Shown here: positions 33,931 to 46,894 of the stretch, in pieces | Position numbering within the stretch: position 1 is the first letter of the stretch | How the letters are laid out: each line of letters begins with the position of its first letter | NCBI RefSeq assembly: GCF_026210795.1 | Contig: NC_089444.1 | Span: 2,284,501 to 2,348,500 of the forward strand | Source: Rhizophagus irregularis | Lineage: Eukaryota; Glomeromycota; Glomeromycetes; Glomerales; Glomeraceae | Length of the DNA: 64,000 nucleotides | Reading direction: 5' to 3' | The notes under the pieces: generated by a model | What the model was told of the DNA's origin: nothing | The model's input: the letters and a program-made list of their open reading frames with translations, nothing else | Database searches by the model: none | Program-made: the position numbers and the translations under genes

Positions 33931-34514
33931 TAGTATTACGTCTATATATTGAATTGAAATCTTAAGACAATTAATTTTATTAAAGTTCTTTATTTGTTAA
34001 ATATATGCGGTGTAATTAAATATTTTTATGTATTGTTCAAGTTTCGAATTCTGATGGAATTTGTTACAAATTCTTAGTTCAAATTCTCCAAATCCTAAAT
34101 CTTGGAAATTTCCCTCAATATCTCAATATCCCAAATATCCCATTAAATCTCTTGTCAAATTCCTACAAACTATTTAGAGTATTTTCATTTGTTACTTCTA
34201 TATACCTTTCATCGTGCTGTTTCGTTTCAAACTTGTTTAGCCTTAAACTTTATTTTCAATTCCTTTGACAATTACTCGATAAATAATAGAATGACAGTAA
34301 TTATGAAGAAAAAAAAAATTGTTCAGAAAACAAATCCATTTTTTTGTATAACAACACAAGAATCTCTAATACATCCGAGGACATTACTTGAAAGATGTTT
34401 GTTAAGTGTTTCTTTTATAAATGGATTGCTAAATAATTAAAAAATAACAAGTATAAATCGCGAGTAAAATTCGTTTAAATAAATTAAAAAAAAAAATTAT
34501 TATTTAGTATTTAC
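33931..34514. other. Spacer downstream of the KNL1-like gene
   Basis: An 83-residue plus-strand frame at 34189-34440 lacks homology cues and overlaps AT-rich DNA, and I do not support it. Nothing else is seen. Confidence 0.4.
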
Positions 34515-37500
34515 TTACTTTACTTTACCATAAATAACTTCAATTTCCCATAAAAGGTTTGAAATATTTGGATAACTAATAACGTCCTCCCATCGAAAAA
34601 GAAATTTTATATAAAAATTTGTTTTTGCTTTATAATTAAAAAAATTTACCCTGATCATCATTATTATTGATTTTTCATTATTAATGATTTGACTATCAAT
34701 AATTTCTGTAGGTAATTTAAATCTTAGAACACGATAATCCCTATAAAGTTGTTTCGAATTTCTCCAATAAGTGGCTATTGGCTTTACGATTCTGGAACAC
34801 TAATTAATTATTGAATCACTGTTAATAAAGTCATAAAATTTTTAGGTACCGTTTTGTTTTACTTACTGCCGCGATTTCTATTGTTCCTTTATAATTCAAA
34901 GCAAATTTTTGAATTCCACCAAAAATAGCTTGGTACTAGTAAATAAATCAACGCAATGTTAAGGTTCAAAAGAACACATATAGATAAATATGAAAATAAA
35001 TTCTTACGTATAATTTTTCATCGTACTTCATATCGTCATTTAAATCGAGTGATACTTCAACAAAGGGTATATTTGTGTCGTCACGTTTACACGGATCTCT
35101 TGTATCAATTTTAACCTGCACAGTTTCATCATATACTAAATGCACAAGTTCTTCAGATAACTTTTTAGGGAACCATTTATGTTTATCAATGAGAATCCTA
35201 TATTGTTCTTTAAGAATATTTCTAATTTATAAAAAGTTGTAATAGAATTTAAATACTCATTTAATGCTTACCTTGTACCTCATTGAGGTCCTTCTCAGTA
35301 TAACATTGAGTTCCTTCTACAAGTCGTTTTGCGTCGCGAATTTTCTTAATAAAATTGAAATATTAAGTTTAAATATTAATAACGTGACAAAAGATAAAGG
35401 CCTTTAAGAAAATTTCAAGTACCTGTTCTATTTCTGCTTTTTCCTTTATCAAATAATCACGCATCTCTCTCAGACTTTGGGTTTCTTTATTAATACCTTC
35501 AAGTTCAGCTTCAAAAAATTCTATCTGCTGATTCTGTTCCTCAATCATGGCTTTCATGAATTTCATTTCTTCTGTGTCAGCAAAATCTGATTTTTGATAT
35601 TCTTTAATGTTCAGATCTCCTGTATTGATGGTTTCATTTATCATGATGTCTGTAATATTTTCATCACACAACATGGCAGTAGTTCCATCACAAAGTTTCA
35701 CGTTCGCCTCATTTATCAATGAAGCATCGGTCACATCAAAGAGTGTTGTTTCTCGTCGTTCGCTTGGTTGTAGATTAGTATCTAATCCTTGAAAGATTGT
35801 TCGTTTATCATTATAGTATACATTTTCTTCGGAAACTAACGACATATCTTCTGAAGAAATAATACTATGATCTGCTGTAGTGATATCGTTAACATCTATT
35901 GGTGTGGATGTAATTTTGTGAATTTCAGCTGATGACATGTCGACCATTGATGCTAGAGTCATGTCTTTAAAATCAGATGGAGACCGGCTGACCATTGATG
36001 TTGGAGTTAAATTTTTAAACTCCATTGATTTAGATGGAGATTGGTTGATTATTGGTGTTAGTTTATCTCCCATTGATTCAGATGGAGATCGGTTGATCAT
36101 TGATGTTGGAGTCATATTTTTATCACCCATTGATTTAGGTGGTGACTGGTCGGCTAATGATGCTAAAGTCATTTCTTTAACATTTATTAGTGTATTATTC
36201 CCAGATGGTGACATATCAACCATTGATGCAATAGTCATGTCTCGAAGGTCCATTGATGTACAATTCTCAGACGGAGACACACCAACCATTGATGTCAAAG
36301 TCATATCTCGAACACCTATTGAAGTGCAATTCTCAGATGGAGGCTGGTTGACCATCGATATTCGCGTCGTGTCTTGAACATTCATTGACGTATGACAATT
36401 CTCAGACGGAGACACACCAACCATTGATGCCAAAGTCATATCTCGAACATCCATTGAAGTGCAATTCTCAGATGAAGGCTGGTTGACCATCGATATTCGC
36501 GTCGTGTCTTGAACATTCATTGACGTATGACAATTCTCAGACGGAGACACACCAACCATTGATGCCAAAGTCATATCTCGAACATCCATTGAAGTGCAAT
36601 TCTCAGATGAAGGCTGGTTGACCATCGATATTCGCGTCGTGTCTTGAACATTCATTGACGTATGACAATTCTCAGACGGAGACACACCAACAATTGATGC
36701 CAAAGTCATATCTCGAACATTCATTGATGTGCCATTCTCAGATGAAGGCTGGTTGGCCATCGATATTCGCGTCGTGTCTTGAACATTCATTGACGTATGA
36801 CAATTCTCAGATGGAGGTAGACCAACCATTGATGCCAAAGTCATGTCTTGAGCATCCACTGATGTGTTTGTAATTTCGTGATTACCAGATGGAGACTGGT
36901 TGACCATCGATACCAATGTCATGTCACAAGGACACACTGACGTAGATGTAGTATCATGACGTCCAATTGAAGTTGGGCCAATCATCGATACAAGTGACAT
37001 ATCTTTAGATGCAAACGTGTCATCATGATCCTTAAATGACTTCTGGTCGTTCACAGGTCCGAGTACCGTATTATTTTGACAAATCATCTGCGTATTTGAA
37101 TTTTGAGCTTGTGACATGTTTTGTGACGTGCTTTGACTATCGTTAGAAATCATAATTTTTTTTTCTGTTGATTCTGCATATTTACCTTTACCATCTTCTT
37201 CAGACTGACTACTAATATACAATAATTAGCAAATAATATAATTACATTTTTTAAAATAATAACCAAAAAAGTGACATACTTTGTAGTAGAAGATGATGAC
37301 TCGACGTTTTCAATCATGCTATCATTAGGGGATGGTGTAGGAATTGAAAGCATAAACTCTGATGCTTCATCTTTATTTCCATTTAAAGAATTTGATTTAT
37401 CTAGTTCTGGTTCTTGATTTTCCGTAGCTTCATCTTTATCAAATAAACTGAGAAAACAATGACCAAATATATCAATTTTTCGAAATTTATAGAGTTATAG

Positions 37501-37969
37501 ATCATAATTTGAACCGAAATTACCGAACACGAGCTTTTGAAGCAAAACTGACCCTTCTACCTAAAGATTTCCTACGCTTTTGTCCATCATAACTGATAAA
37601 ACATTAATTTTATATTCAATTGAATTAAGAAATTAAATAATTGATCGATAATCTTACTTCTCTGTAATTTCCGACTCATCAAAGTTCCTCGTAAATATAG
37701 TTGTATTACTTTCCCATAATGAACCTAAAACATTAGTGGTGGTTGTATTTTCGTCTTGTAGAATATCGAAATTCGTAGTATCTTCACTTTTTTTTAAAAT
37801 ACTTTTAGTAGGCGGTGGTAACTAATATTTTATTTAAGAATAGTAAACAAAAATGTAATTTTAACGTTAGATTGTTATAACTTAGGAAATGGCATACTAG
37901 AGAATTCCGACGACGCTTTGGTGATTTATTAAGCCTTGGTGAACGCCTTAGTTCTCTTTTGCCTTCCAT
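34515..37969 (-). CDS. KNL1/Spc7-type kinetochore scaffold protein
   Basis: Outer-kinetochore scaffold that recruits PP1 phosphatase and, through phosphorylated MELT motifs, the Bub3-Bub1 checkpoint proteins. I read nine exons, minus strand: 37898-37969, 37658-37821, 37524-37592, 37280-37447, 35423-37211, 35272-35344, 35008-35207, 34867-34935 and 34515-34799. All have GT-AG junctions and join in phase to 962 residues. The N-terminus has RRSPRLNKSPKRRR, then a SILK motif (TKSILKKS), then RRVSF followed by RVRLFDK; these are the paired PP1-docking sites diagnostic of KNL1. The large fifth exon holds about 19 DMTLAS/DTTRIS-type MELT-like repeats and ends in a coiled coil (EEQNQQIEFFEAELEGI). The last exons give RILIDKHKWFPKKLSEE and IFGGIQKFALNYKG, consistent with the Spc7 C-terminal coiled-coil/RWD region. 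An alternative in-frame start is at 38011. Confidence 0.88.
36348..36790 (-). repeat. 135-bp tandem repeat in the MELT array
   Basis: The unit starts recur at 36348, 36483, 36618 and about 36753, exactly 135 bp (45 codons) apart. Each unit encodes one DMTLASMVG and one DTTRISMVN half. Near-identity between units shows recent in-frame expansion. Antisense open frames in this interval (for example 35937-36377) result from the repeat. Confidence 0.9.
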
Positions 37970-39664
37970 AGCTATGGAATCGTAAACTCTATCAAAAATA
38001 GGAAAGTTCACGAAAAAGACGCGTACATGTAGTTCTAATATTATATCACGTGAAGAATTGGAATATTATTGGTCGAATAACCTCATTTCTAGATCGCACC
38101 CAAGTTTTGTTTTTGTGTCACGGGGTGACAAATAAAATTTTGACACTAATCGAAATATTCAAATAAAATAAATCACGTGATTTTTGGCGAACCGAGTTCG
38201 CCGATATTTTGCCAAGAAAAATTTTTTATTATTACATAGCCCGATTTGACGCACCTATACCTGGGCTGGGAAAAAATCCGCAGCAAATTTTGTCACGTGA
38301 TCGAAGAATAGTTTTGTGAAATCGCCATAAAAATTAAACTAAAATAAATACTGAGATGAATGAGATCTCAACTAATATTTCACGATAAGTAAATCGGAAT
38401 TTTAATTTTGGCCAAAACTTTAAGCAATTTTAACTCAGACAAGATTTATATTATTTTTTTTTTTTAACAAATCCCACATTTTCAACCATTACTTTACTTT
38501 ATATCTTCGATTTTGAACTATTAAATGAAATGAAAAAAAGAACGGTAGAAACACCTGAACGAATGTTAGTATTATATAATGAATTATTTGAATCATTGCA
38601 AATTTTTTTTTTTTAAAAATGAAAAGTTCATGCATTTTTTCTTTTTTATTTCGGAATCTTTTATTTACTCACATAGAAGAAAAAGGTAATCATTTTTTAA
38701 TTTCTATAATTCGCAAATCTAAATAATCATAATGACATGTAGTACAAAATTTGTTTACATGTTATATAAATCATTGCTTTAATGAATATCAGGAAGTAAT
38801 AATTCAGGTACGAATCAGCAAAATCTAAAAGAAAGATTTTATTATGATAATAAAAAAGGGGAAGGGAGGCGAGGGGTCAAAGAAAGGGAAAAAAGGTTTA
38901 TAGTGCGTGGTTAAACTAGTTATAGTAAACACCAGAGAATCTGACGTGGGGCACAACATACTGTTACCTGATATGCTGATATACGCGGGTACAGAAAATG
39001 TGTAATAGGAAATATCATATAAAAATACCCACGTATAATTTACGTGACTTCATGACGGTAATCGATATAATTCCGTATTTTTGCATTTATTAAAGCGATT
39101 TCGAATTAAACTTTTTGCCAAATTTTAATAAAAATAACTAAATTGTGGAATATGGAACTATTTTTGTATAACGTTGTTCACAATCTTAAGATATTTATAT
39201 ATTTTAAGTTTATAAATAAAATTACATGTTGATCGAGACACCACATGAAGAAACAATTCATGCGGTTTTTATTTATCAACAAGAAAATTTCTTTAACCAA
39301 TTTTTTTTCTATTGATTATCTTTTATCAAAAAGTCGTCAGAGACTCGGAATTAGCGGAATAGTAGTATAAATAATACCATTCAGGAAGTTCATTTTCTTA
39401 TTTATTATTATGTAATGAAAATAATAATAATAGTAATAAACATACCTGAAATATCTGAAAAACAAAAATATATGTATATTTTATAATCACTTTTAAAATC
39501 GATTTATAAAGTTTTTTTAAAAAATCATTCCATAATTGAATATTTTTCACCACCTAAAACTGAAAATAATGTGGCAAAAAAATTCAATTTTTTTTTTAGA
39601 AACATGTAATATCATCTGCATATTGAATAATTAACTGTAAATAGCTATCGACTATGATTTTTTA

Positions 39665-39967
39665 TTGCGGTTTTCAGAAATGTTGGCATTGATAGATTTT
39701 CCATATATTGTATATTTTGTGTTTTTGTGTTTTCCGGACATTTTCGATGACAATTTCTGGACATTGCCTGGACATTTTCCAGATATTTTCCGGATATTTT
39801 ACAGACAAAATATTGTATTTGTGTTTTGTATTTTGTGTTCTTTTTTTTCCGGAAAATATCTGGAAAATGTCCAGAAATTGTCATCAAAAATGTCCGGAAA
39901 AACACAAAAACACAAAATATACAATATATTGAAAATCTATCAATGCCAACATTTCTGAAAACCGCAA
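39665..39967. mobile_element. 303-bp fold-back MITE with known empty site
   Basis: Almost the entire element is one palindrome: it starts TTGCGGTTTTCAG and ends CTGAAAACCGCAA, with inverted matching running about 140 bp inward through repeated TCCGGACATTTT-like motifs. It is flanked by TA (39663-39664 and 39968-39969). Copy B of the duplication (near 49465-49480) has the uninterrupted sequence with a single TA, so the insertion followed the duplication. Open frames on both strands here are by-products of the palindrome. Confidence 0.9.
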
Positions 39968-40541
39968 TAATTGGTAACAAGTAACAACCGAAATATCAAG
40001 TCATTATATATCAGAGCGATTGACTGTTATATATAAAGCAAGTAATTGAACCGGGTTTTAAAATCTCACTCTCTACATTTGAAAAAAATATGATCACATT
40101 CATGTAAGATGATCATACTATTTATAGATATTTAAAATTATGTTAAATTAATCAATGCCGATTCATAACTCAAATTATCTATAAACAGTAACCCGGGTGG
40201 ACTATAACAGTTTCATTCTAATCTCATTATAATTAAAATTTTATTAGTAAATTATTAAATTATTATCTAATTAGTCGTCGGATAGTTTTTTGGATGAATT
40301 TTTCATTTTTAAATAATTTATTTACTTAGTTCTGAATGTTCACGATGTTAATTGTAATATCCAATGCAAATTAATCATGTTTTTGAATGTAAAACGATCC
40401 ATTAACGCAGGTTTACTAACAGCTAATTGGTTAAAATTCCATTTCTTTCTTTCATAATTCCTTAATTTCTACTGTGGAATTATTGGCCTGAATTAAATTC
40501 AAAATTTTTGATAATGAGAACTTTATAAAAGAAATTTAGTT

Positions 40542-42731
40542 TTATTTATCAGGAATTTTCGGTTTTCGATTATGTTTTTCAGCTTCATCAGCATTTGCTT
40601 CATAAATAATGGTCGGAGGAAAATAATTCCTGTAATTTTAAATAAAAATAATGTGTTAGCGTACATAATTTATCACGAACAAGTGAAATTAAACGATAAT
40701 ACAGTTAACATAGGTGAACATACTCGTTATTGCGTTCTGATGGCAACATAAATACGAGTTCAACGAATGCAATTTGTCGTGCTCGTACAAAATTCAATAC
40801 AATATCAGAATTTTCGGATGTTTGCGTGTATATATCATTTACGAATGCGACTTTTAAGGAAAAAGATATTAATAAGAAGGCACGTAAGAAAGCACTTAAG
40901 AGCAACAAAGGATATTTGCAGTTACATACTTAAAAGATTCACAACTATGATTGTTGTAAATATTGAGAAAATAAATATACAAAGTCTTACAAAATTATTT
41001 TTGTCCCATGGTTCTGAATAATCATAGTTACTACTTAAAGATGCTAACCAGACAATTTGGAGTAATTTGTCAAGATTTATAGCTAAATTTTTACCGTCAT
41101 CAGATTTGACTCCATTGTAAAAAAAAGAAGTTGCGTAGGTAACCATAAATATAACTGATAATAAAAGAGAGAGTATTCGAAGCATTTTTCTGCAAATATT
41201 CGTAACAACTATATAATGAATAAATTCTAAATAAAAATTTATCAAAATTTAGATAGAGTTTATATTATTGAGAATTGAGACGCTTACCTATGATAAAAAG
41301 TCCAAATTTTTTGGAGAGTGCACATAAAAATACAAATGTACCAATCCATATGATGAAAACTGAGACCGATCGAAAATATGAGAGTATATTTAGATACCAG
41401 GATACATGATCATTAGTGAATTGTTCCTGAACATCAAAATTCAGCAACAAATTCAGAAACTTATTCCAAAATTTCAGTAAATGCAGAGCAGACTGATATT
41501 AAAATTATAAGGTAAACTCCTATATCAGCACGTAAACGCCTAACTAGTAATATAATTGTCCATCGGAAGGTAACGAGTAATTGAAATATTCCCAAGATTA
41601 TGCTTAAAATAGTTAATTTCCTGTTGGCTTTTATCGTCGAAATTGCCACATCGCTTATCGTTTCTGTGTTAATAGTCGTAGCATTAATCGTAACCATTAC
41701 AGTAAAAAGACAAGAGTTAGTCAAATAAAGAAGAAATATTCCAAAGAGACGACAACGCGCAAAGGCATGCCATTTGTACTTGACAATTGCACGAAAAAAT
41801 ATTGATTTTATTATCGCGTTGGAAGGGTTCGTAATCTCTGAGCGTTTGATGCCCAAAGCAATTCTGATAAAGGGACTTAAGTCAGGGGCAATCAAGATAT
41901 TACTGAAACTATTAAGACGTTCAGGATAGGTACATAACCCAATTAGCGGTACATAACACATTATGGCATAGTGTTGGGGTTCCTTTTCAAATCTTTTATA
42001 ATAAATCATTAATTAACATATATTCTATACAATATGTTAAGAGATGTAGTAAACTTATACAACCTGTCAAAAATGGAATGTTTGCAATTGAGGGTAGGAA
42101 ATTCATAGCCCCAAAGGTTTTTCCGAGTTGATGAAAATTTATTAAGAGTTAAAATAGTTGAAGAGAGTTTATGAGTTGAATTAGCTAGAGAAAATTTACG
42201 AGATTTAAATTCAACTTCTGGAACCTCAACGTAGTCGAGCTTCGGGATAAGTTCGTCCATCTGAATCTTATAGGACTTTTCGACGAGATATGGAAGAAAG
42301 TTAGAAACCAAATACATGAATTTAAGATTTTCTACTTTTTTATTCCACTTGCATATAAAGTAATCAATCAGTAGCTTAATTGCATTGTATTCATTCTCTT
42401 CATCGCTCCTAGAGTAATTCTCTTTATCTTTTTCATATATGGATGTGAAAATTTCTCTTTCTTCGCTTGAAAGAAAACCAATAAATTCTTTAATTTCCAT
42501 AGCATTTCCTCCAACAACCGTTATAATAACGCTATTATTTTCCAGTACATTTTTCACCAACTTAAATAGATTCTTTACAAAATTACTACTTTTTGCGTCT
42601 ATTTTATTTTGTTGCAATTCGTTTATATCTAATTTTTTAATTGATTTATTGATGGCTTCTTTTATGTACTCGTCCATATTCACCGTCGACGTGTTGGTTA
42701 TTTTGGACTTTATATAATAGTAAGGTTGCAT
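40542..42731 (-). pseudogene. TRP-like ion channel gene, copy A
   Basis: Minus strand. An N-terminal soluble part (42009-42731) contains FIGFLSSEEREIFTSIYEK and CKWNKKVENLKFMYLVSNFL. The next part (41461-42009) has several membrane segments, including SCLFTVMVTINATT and LTILSIILGIFQLLVTFRW. Then come DHVSWYLNILSYFRSVSV and IIWIGTFVFLCALSKKFG (41283-41450), LCIFIFSIFTTIIVVNLL as the probable pore-lining helix (about 40930-41245), RARQIAFVELVFMLP (about 40740-40800) and a terminal exon with FPPTIIYEANADEAEKHN. The order matches the Ion_trans-type channels common in arbuscular mycorrhizal fungi. A two-base loss near 41462 puts a stop (TAA) where copy B stays in frame, so this copy is probably non-functional, unless a splice avoids it. 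N-terminal WD40 or ankyrin repeats are not seen. Confidence 0.6.
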
Positions 42732-42882
42732 GCAAGATTGTGGTACATAAAATTCTATACTACGTAGTGGCGTTTATACATATATGCCAATACTACATTA
42801 AGTTTCCAAAATGAAAAGTTTCAATCAGTGTTCAAAATTCAAAGGAAACAATTTATTTTTAGTTATGTGAGCAATATTGATC

Positions 42883-43080
42883 CCCTATAAAAACGAAATG
42901 TGTTAAATTTATTTTAAATTCGTGCTCATGTGTAATAAATGTCTAAAAAAGCACCATTTTGTTTAATTTTTGTTTTTTTTGTAATAAGACATAAATTGGA
43001 CAAAATGGTACTTTTTTTAGACATTTATTACACATGAGCACAAATATAAAACAAATTTAACACATTTCGTTTTTATAGGG
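42883..43080. mobile_element. 198-bp palindromic MITE
   Basis: It starts CCCTATAAAAACGAAATG and ends with the inverse, CATTTCGTTTTTATAGGG. Inverted matching runs about 80 bp inward (ACATTTATTACACATGAGCAC on one side), leaving a short central loop. There is no coding capacity. Copy B lacks the surrounding DNA, so no empty site is available here. Confidence 0.75.
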
Positions 43081-43959
43081 TATGAAAATCATGTGCGCAC
43101 ACGTGTATATTAAGAAATGATTATTATATTTATTATCAATATTTCCATCCTTCATAGTAAGTTCTAAACGTACTGATCAAAAATCCAGGATTTACCCTGG
43201 ATAGATTACCCTGGATGTATTTGTCATCACTTTCATCACTTTATTCATTAAAAAAATTTTGTGGTTTTTATATCATTAAAAAGTTTGGAATTTATATTAC
43301 AAAATAAATAAAAATTTAATAAAGGTGGAAATAAAAAATTTAAAAAAAAATTATTGTAATTAATATTATTGAAACTAAGATCATTTTTTTTGCATTCTTA
43401 ACAATATCAATTTCTTTTGTCGGACTACAATTGACTTAGAAGATAATAAAGTAGTGAGCTGTTTATCATCGATCCAGTAAATTTTAGCGTCGTCATCTAT
43501 TTGATTTTGAAATTCGTGTTTAAATTGTTAAATAAAAAAAAATTTCTTGTTTGTAGCATTTGAACATTTAAAGTATTGAAAGCATAAAATGAAAGAAGAA
43601 AGACATATCCCCAAAGTCCTTTTATTAAAATTATTTGATAATAATAGAACTCCCGACCGTAAATATGATTACCAATGTTTACCTGTATGAAGCCGTTCAT
43701 TACCCATCAAAACTGCGCCTGTTATTCCTGTTTACCTGCAGTTTCAGGAGTGCGTTGTTGTTCGTCACTCCTTGGTAATCTGCAGCTGTTGCTTGATGCT
43801 TAATTTTCACGCTAAAAATGTTTTCAAAATAAATGAATATAAATTTGTTGAGTAATTTTTTTTTCTAATTATTATTTATAGTAAATTGTAATTTTAAAAA
43901 AATTAGGCGTAGCCTTTATTAGTGCAATAAGTACTGTGTCATGCATGCGCAATTAATTT

Positions 43960-44130
43960 TTCATTATGAATAACGAATTTAGCGTCATGTAATATAACTT
44001 TTCGTTATAGTTAACGAATTTAGATATGTAAAATAATAACTTATCGTTATAATTAACGAATTTAGACATGTAAAATAATAACTTTTCGTTATAATTAACG
44101 AACTTAGTATGTTATATGCAAAAATAACTT
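43960..44130. repeat. ~42-bp tandem repeat array, copy A
   Basis: Four imperfect units built on GAATTTAGACATGTAAAATAA and AACTTTTCGTTATAATTAAC. The array recurs in copy B at about 53735-53935 with different unit boundaries. It has no spacers of the kind found in CRISPR arrays. Confidence 0.7.
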
Positions 44131-44779
44131 TTCATTATGATTGACTAGTACGTACTGAGTCGTATTGTTGTTATTGTCATTATTATACATGTCAGATTTC
44201 CAGATTCCGATAATACAAAAACTGTATAAATATACCCTCTTCCGTGCGTTTAGGAACTCTTTTTTTTCATTTTTTTTCCATTAAAACAATACATCTGAAG
44301 GTCAAATATGTATGATACTGTCATGTGATCATCATGTGCCAGTTCGGAATTGATCGATGTTAACATGTTTGACATGAAATGTTAAACATGTCAGTCATAT
44401 TACACATTGTCAGTCATATTACACATATTAGAATAATATTATATATCTTAAACTTGTTAAATCTGTTAAATTTATTAGTATATGTATAATTTATTATAAA
44501 TAAATTTTTTGTAGATATGTTTCTTCCATCTTAATTATTGTTAAGTGTACATTTTATTTATGTAAAATCTTTATTTGTATATGTCGACGTACGTACATCG
44601 CTATACTACACATCTGATTGGATAATTTTGATACACTGTTTAATTGTTTACTATTTAATATACATAAACCTTCTATCTAATTAAATAATTGCTTAATATT
44701 TTTAAGCGTAAAGAACTGATACAACAATACCCTAAGGTTCTACCAAAATAATATTTATCAAGATACTTGGAAATCATCA

Positions 44780-45315
44780 AAAATAACAAAAGGTTATAAA
44801 ACTTGCATTATTTGAAATGGTAACAACGTTAACCTTAATAATATCTTCTATAAACCAACATCGTACAAATAACTTCAGTTACATTATATATTTCTAGTTG
44901 AAACAACTTATTTAGTGTCACTATTACTATTAACAACAATTTATGCTCTTATAACTTCTCTAACTATAAACCTAATAGAGTAGTTCTTTTTATATTTGGA
45001 CTGTCAATTTTGTTAGTTTCATTTCTAATGGCATTGGTGTGGACAACTAGTATTAGATGGGCGCTTCCCCTACAAGAGTGTAATAACAATAAGGTGAAGG
45101 TTTTTTGGCTAACAATCCCACTAGATCCAATTGGCTGGGTACGAGACTTTGCATTTGAAATTGGTTTTATCAACTTAACATTAATGATTTTAATTACTAT
45201 TTTCTTTGCAATTGAATTAAAGTATTTGGGTTATATTTGTAATAAACGTTGTAAGGGTTTTAGTAAATGCCTTTTTGATAACTACTTTGCAGAAACTATG
45301 AAGTTTTTAAAATGA
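44780..45315 (+). pseudogene. Small multi-pass membrane protein, 5'-disrupted
   Basis: The open part reads FGLSILLVSFLMALVW, TSIRWALPLQECNNN, TIPLDPIGWVRDFAFEIGF and TLMILITIFFAIELKYLGYI, then a Cys-containing tail (CNKRCKGFSKCLF) ending at 45315. Another hydrophobic stretch (TTYLVSLLLLTTIYALI) lies just upstream in a different frame and ends in a TAG, so a frameshift near 44950 probably broke the gene. About four membrane segments in total. Unrecognised family. The fragment is on a block of copy A absent from copy B. Confidence 0.4.
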
Positions 45316-46650
45316 TATTGATACAAAATACCAATACCATAATAGTTCATATTCCAATAATGAAGTACCACGAGACAGATACCATAGGGTAAAAATAACA
45401 GCATATCATAAGGCATTGTTCATTATCACCACATCGTTATACGAATCTTAAAGATATCATCAAGAATTTATTTTCAATATTGTATAAATACTAGAATAAT
45501 TACATGACAATATATTAATGATATAATAGAGAACATATAAATAATATATTGATGGTATATTAATAATATATTAATGATATAATAAAGACATATTAATAAT
45601 ATTTTGATGACATATTATTTTTATTTTTATTATAACGACAAAACTGCATTTTTTATATATAAAAACATAGTAAAACTAATCTAATTAAAAAATACTAACA
45701 AATCCTACAATGAAACCACCCGCTGAATTTTGAACAGTCTGGGCACCATATTTTTCCTTCCACCCAAAGGAGGTTGCATGTAAATACTGTCAGAAACGGA
45801 ATGATTCACTATTCTAAATTGTTTATAATTTTTAATAATGTAGAAAATGTTTACTGAGAAGTTAATGATAACCAAAGGAAAGTACTTGTTGCCTTCTATA
45901 AGTTATATTTTTTTGGAAGGCTGTGAGTTGAAGAACGTACATGTTGTGTCCTGATTGTATCAAAATATCCCATTGGCATTTAACACAGCCACAACAGTTG
46001 GAAGACATCACGTATAACGCAGCTAGGTGAGAGGGTTTTATTCTATTAGAGTTAGGATTTAGTTGTGATAATCTCTTTAAATGAATAAATAAATTTCATT
46101 AATACTTGGTGTAGGATTGGCTAACTAGAAAAAGTAACTTGCTTCATCACACGGAATTTGACTGCAGAGATGAGAAAAGATGGTAGGGGTACTTGGTTTA
46201 CTATAATGCTGCGGTGTGACAGATATGATTTTTCAATAAAAAAAAGAGAAAAAGATAATAAAAAGATAGTAAAATTTTCTAAATAATAACAGTATATTTT
46301 CATATAAAGAAAGAATATAAAAAAAGTTTTCCGTGTAAGTGTTTTATTTAATTGAATATAGGATTAAGCAGTTGTACACTTGTACCAAGTCTATCACGTG
46401 CTGAATTTTCCATACTATTAAATAGTCGTAAAGTTAGATAGCCTTAAAGTAGTACATATTTCTCATATAGTTAGTATTCAGTAAGTCGTACTATCATGAA
46501 TAAAATGTGCGCTATTAACTAAATCTATTGCAGATAATGGAAAAACATTGTATTTTATATATCAGACAGCTATCTCCAATTTGATATTTAATTATAAAAT
46601 ATTAATTATAAAATAAATATTCAAAATTATACTAAAGATTCTAAGTTTAT
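45316..46650. other. Non-coding DNA of copy A
   Basis: There is no supported gene. It contains repeated ATATATTGATGGTATATTAATAATA-type sequence (45490-45610) and a 68-bp segment (45605-45672) that is inverted in copy B. Confidence 0.4.
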
Positions 46651-46659
46651 ATTTAGAGA

Positions 46660-46766
46660 TGGGCAAAATGCGATTTATCATGCACATGATGAAATATAAT
46701 CAAATAATTTGTGCGCGTTTTTACAATGATTATAATAACTATTTATGCACATGCGCATTTTGCCCA
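46660..46766. repeat. 107-bp inverted-repeat element
   Basis: TGGGCAAAATGCG at the left and CGCATTTTGCCCA at the right are perfect inverses, with partial inverted matching (ATGCACATG) inside. It lies in DNA absent from copy B. It is probably a short non-autonomous transposon. I could not define a target duplication. Confidence 0.55.
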
Positions 46767-46894
46767 TACTTTCATTTCCAAAATGAGGTAACTTACCCCA
46801 GATTTCTCCATGTCGGCCCAAGGTACTTCTGATCAAATAATGTGTCATTGTTAAAAATATACCAAATTATATTTTAACTTGAAAGTAAAGTAAA

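Noticed and set aside
35937..36873. Plus-strand open frames opposite the KNL1-like gene
   Set aside because: They arise because the 135-bp repeat unit is a multiple of three and free of stops in several frames. The minus strand carries the conserved motifs and introns.
39645..39980. Overlapping open frames on both strands
   Set aside because: They coincide with the 303-bp palindromic element, which reads nearly the same on both strands. Composition is that of the repeat.
40730..41021. Plus-strand frames within the channel region, with counterparts at 49900-50261
   Set aside because: They are antisense to channel exons that carry recognisable membrane segments and a C-terminal motif.
43960..44130. 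CRISPR-like regular repeats
   Set aside because: Units are adjacent, degenerate and lack unique spacers, and the organism is evidently a eukaryote. It is an ordinary tandem array.
45950..46110. Possible solo LTR near 45950-46110 and 54415-54600
   Set aside because: The match between the two places is explained by the segmental duplication. I see no TG...CA ends or target duplication.
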